Assembly: GCF_030813795.1 (NCBI RefSeq)
Contig: NZ_JAUSUX010000012.1
Span: forward strand, 1 to 64,000
Direction of reading: 5' to 3'
DNA from: Desulfofundulus luciae
Lineage (GTDB): Bacteria; Bacillota; Desulfotomaculia; Desulfotomaculales; Desulfovirgulaceae
DNA length: 64,000 nucleotides
Both the position numbers and the translations under genes were made by a program. The notes beneath the pieces were generated by a model. The model was given only the letters and a program-made list of their open reading frames with translations, did no database searches and was not told where the DNA came from. Shown one piece after another: positions 63,427 to 64,000 of the stretch (positions within the stretch are counted from its first letter, which is position 1; every line of letters begins with the position of its first letter).

Positions 63427-64000
63427 TTAGCTTTCTATTTTCAAGCGGCGTTCCAGACGGTTGACCAGGAAGGTAAAGAGAACAACCAGGGCCAGGTAAT
63501 ACAGGCCGGCGATGGTGTAAAATTGCAGCTCCGCAAAGTGGGTGGAAGCCAATTGCATGGAAACACCAAACAACTCTTTCATAGTTACGAAGGCGGCCAG
63601 CGATGAATCCTTCAAACCGATAATAAACTGGTTACCCAAAGGAGGTACGACCCGCTTAAAGGCCTGGGGTAATATAACGCGGCGCATGGCCAGGCCGTAG
63701 CTCATGCCCAGGGAACGGGCGGCCTCCATTTGTCCCCGGTCAATGGATTGAATACCGCCGCGAAAAATCTCCGCAATGTAAGCGCCGTTATGCACGGCCA
63801 GGGCGATGGCCGCCGACCAGAAGCTGCCAAAGTCCACAATGGTAGCCAGGCCAAAATAAATGGCAAAGAGCTGTACAATAAGGGGTGTACCGCGAATGAC
63901 GGTAATATACGTGTCGGCGATACAACGCCAGAATCTGCGCCCGGATATTTTCATGAGGGCAAACACCAGTCCAATAACCATGCCCATGGCCAGGGCGGTA
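63427..64000 (-). CDS. Polar amino acid ABC transporter permease (5' end outside window)
   Basis: At least 190 residues; the frame runs past base 64000, so the N-terminus is missing. MetI-like permease of the HisM/GlnP type: [21 protein letters not shown], then [25 protein letters not shown] and the EAA loop [20 protein letters not shown]. Four or five helices are visible. Spacing of 13 bases to the ATPase gene indicates one operon. Confidence 0.92.
   Translation of the reverse strand, partial: TALAMGMVIGLVFALMKISGRRFWRCIADTYITVIRGTPLIVQLFAIYFGLATIVDFGSFWSAAIALAVHNGAYIAEIFRGGIQSIDRGQMEAARSLGMSYGLAMRRVILPQAFKRVVPPLGNQFIIGLKDSSLAAFVTMKELFGVSMQLASTHFAELQFYTIAGLYYLALVVLFTFLVNRLERRLKIES

Overview
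The window is a chromosomal segment of an endospore-forming, low-GC-phylum (Firmicutes) anaerobe of the Desulfotomaculum/Desulfofundulus/Pelotomaculum type. This is inferred from three things. The gene order from rpsB down to an RNase J gene matches the Bacillus subtilis core order (rpsB-tsf-pyrH-frr-uppS-cdsA-dxr-rasP-proS ... rimP-nusA-ylxR-ylxQ-infB-rbfA-truB-ribF-rpsO-pnp-ylxY-M16-ymxH-dpaA-dpaB-asd-dapG-dapA-rnj). Sporulation genes are present (dpaAB, ymxH, ytrHI, a sporulation-type D,D-carboxypeptidase). Iron-sulfur and sulfur-anion-type genes are also present. A branched-polyamine synthase homologue hints at a thermophile. GTG and TTG starts are frequent, and many sit just after a GGAGG ribosome binding site.

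Layout. 1-1.1 kb: a gene-free edge and a mazEF toxin-antitoxin pair. 1.2-38.5 kb: the large conserved block, all on the minus strand and therefore read from right to left. It carries translation and RNA genes (rpsB, tsf, frr, infB, nusA, rimP, rbfA, truB, rpsO, pnp, RNase J, proS), isoprenoid and envelope genes (uppS, cdsA, dxr, ispG, rseP, a carboxypeptidase, a deacetylase-like protein), and the aspartate-to-diaminopimelate/dipicolinate genes that feed cell wall and spore core. Compared with B. subtilis, polC and ylxP are absent, ispG is inserted, and an MgtC gene and a lipid glycosyltransferase-type gene stand where polC would be. A short 2[4Fe-4S] ferredoxin gene sits between frr and uppS.

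38.7-52.6 kb: accessory genes. These are a BpsA-like polyamine synthase, a PAS histidine kinase, a GltD-like flavoprotein fused to ferredoxin and MvhD-like domains, two TauE/SafE-type anion exporters with small membrane partners, a two-component pair with a sigma-54-dependent regulator, an AcuA-like acetyltransferase, a candidate small RNA and a gamma carbonic anhydrase. 52.8-55.1 kb: an agr-type peptide quorum-sensing operon (membrane protein, Spo0B-like kinase, AgrB, and a 42-residue AgrD that has no cysteine). 55.1-57.5 kb: a Ski2-like helicase split into two reading frames. 57.6-64 kb: a zinc-ribbon protein, two membrane-linked glycosyltransferases, RNase P RNA, a truncated iron-sulfur protein, ytrHI, and an amino-acid ABC transporter that runs off the right end.

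The most notable signals are four. (1) Four hairpin elements about 55-106 bp long share the arm motif GCACTCA but have largely unrelated cores; one forms an arm of RNase P RNA. (2) The agr precursor has serine where the thiolactone cysteine should be, with a sharp base-composition step inside its kinase gene. (3) A promoter-to-terminator unit of about 77 nt carries a C/U-rich anti-Shine-Dalgarno-like tract. (4) The helicase gene is broken at its domain boundary.
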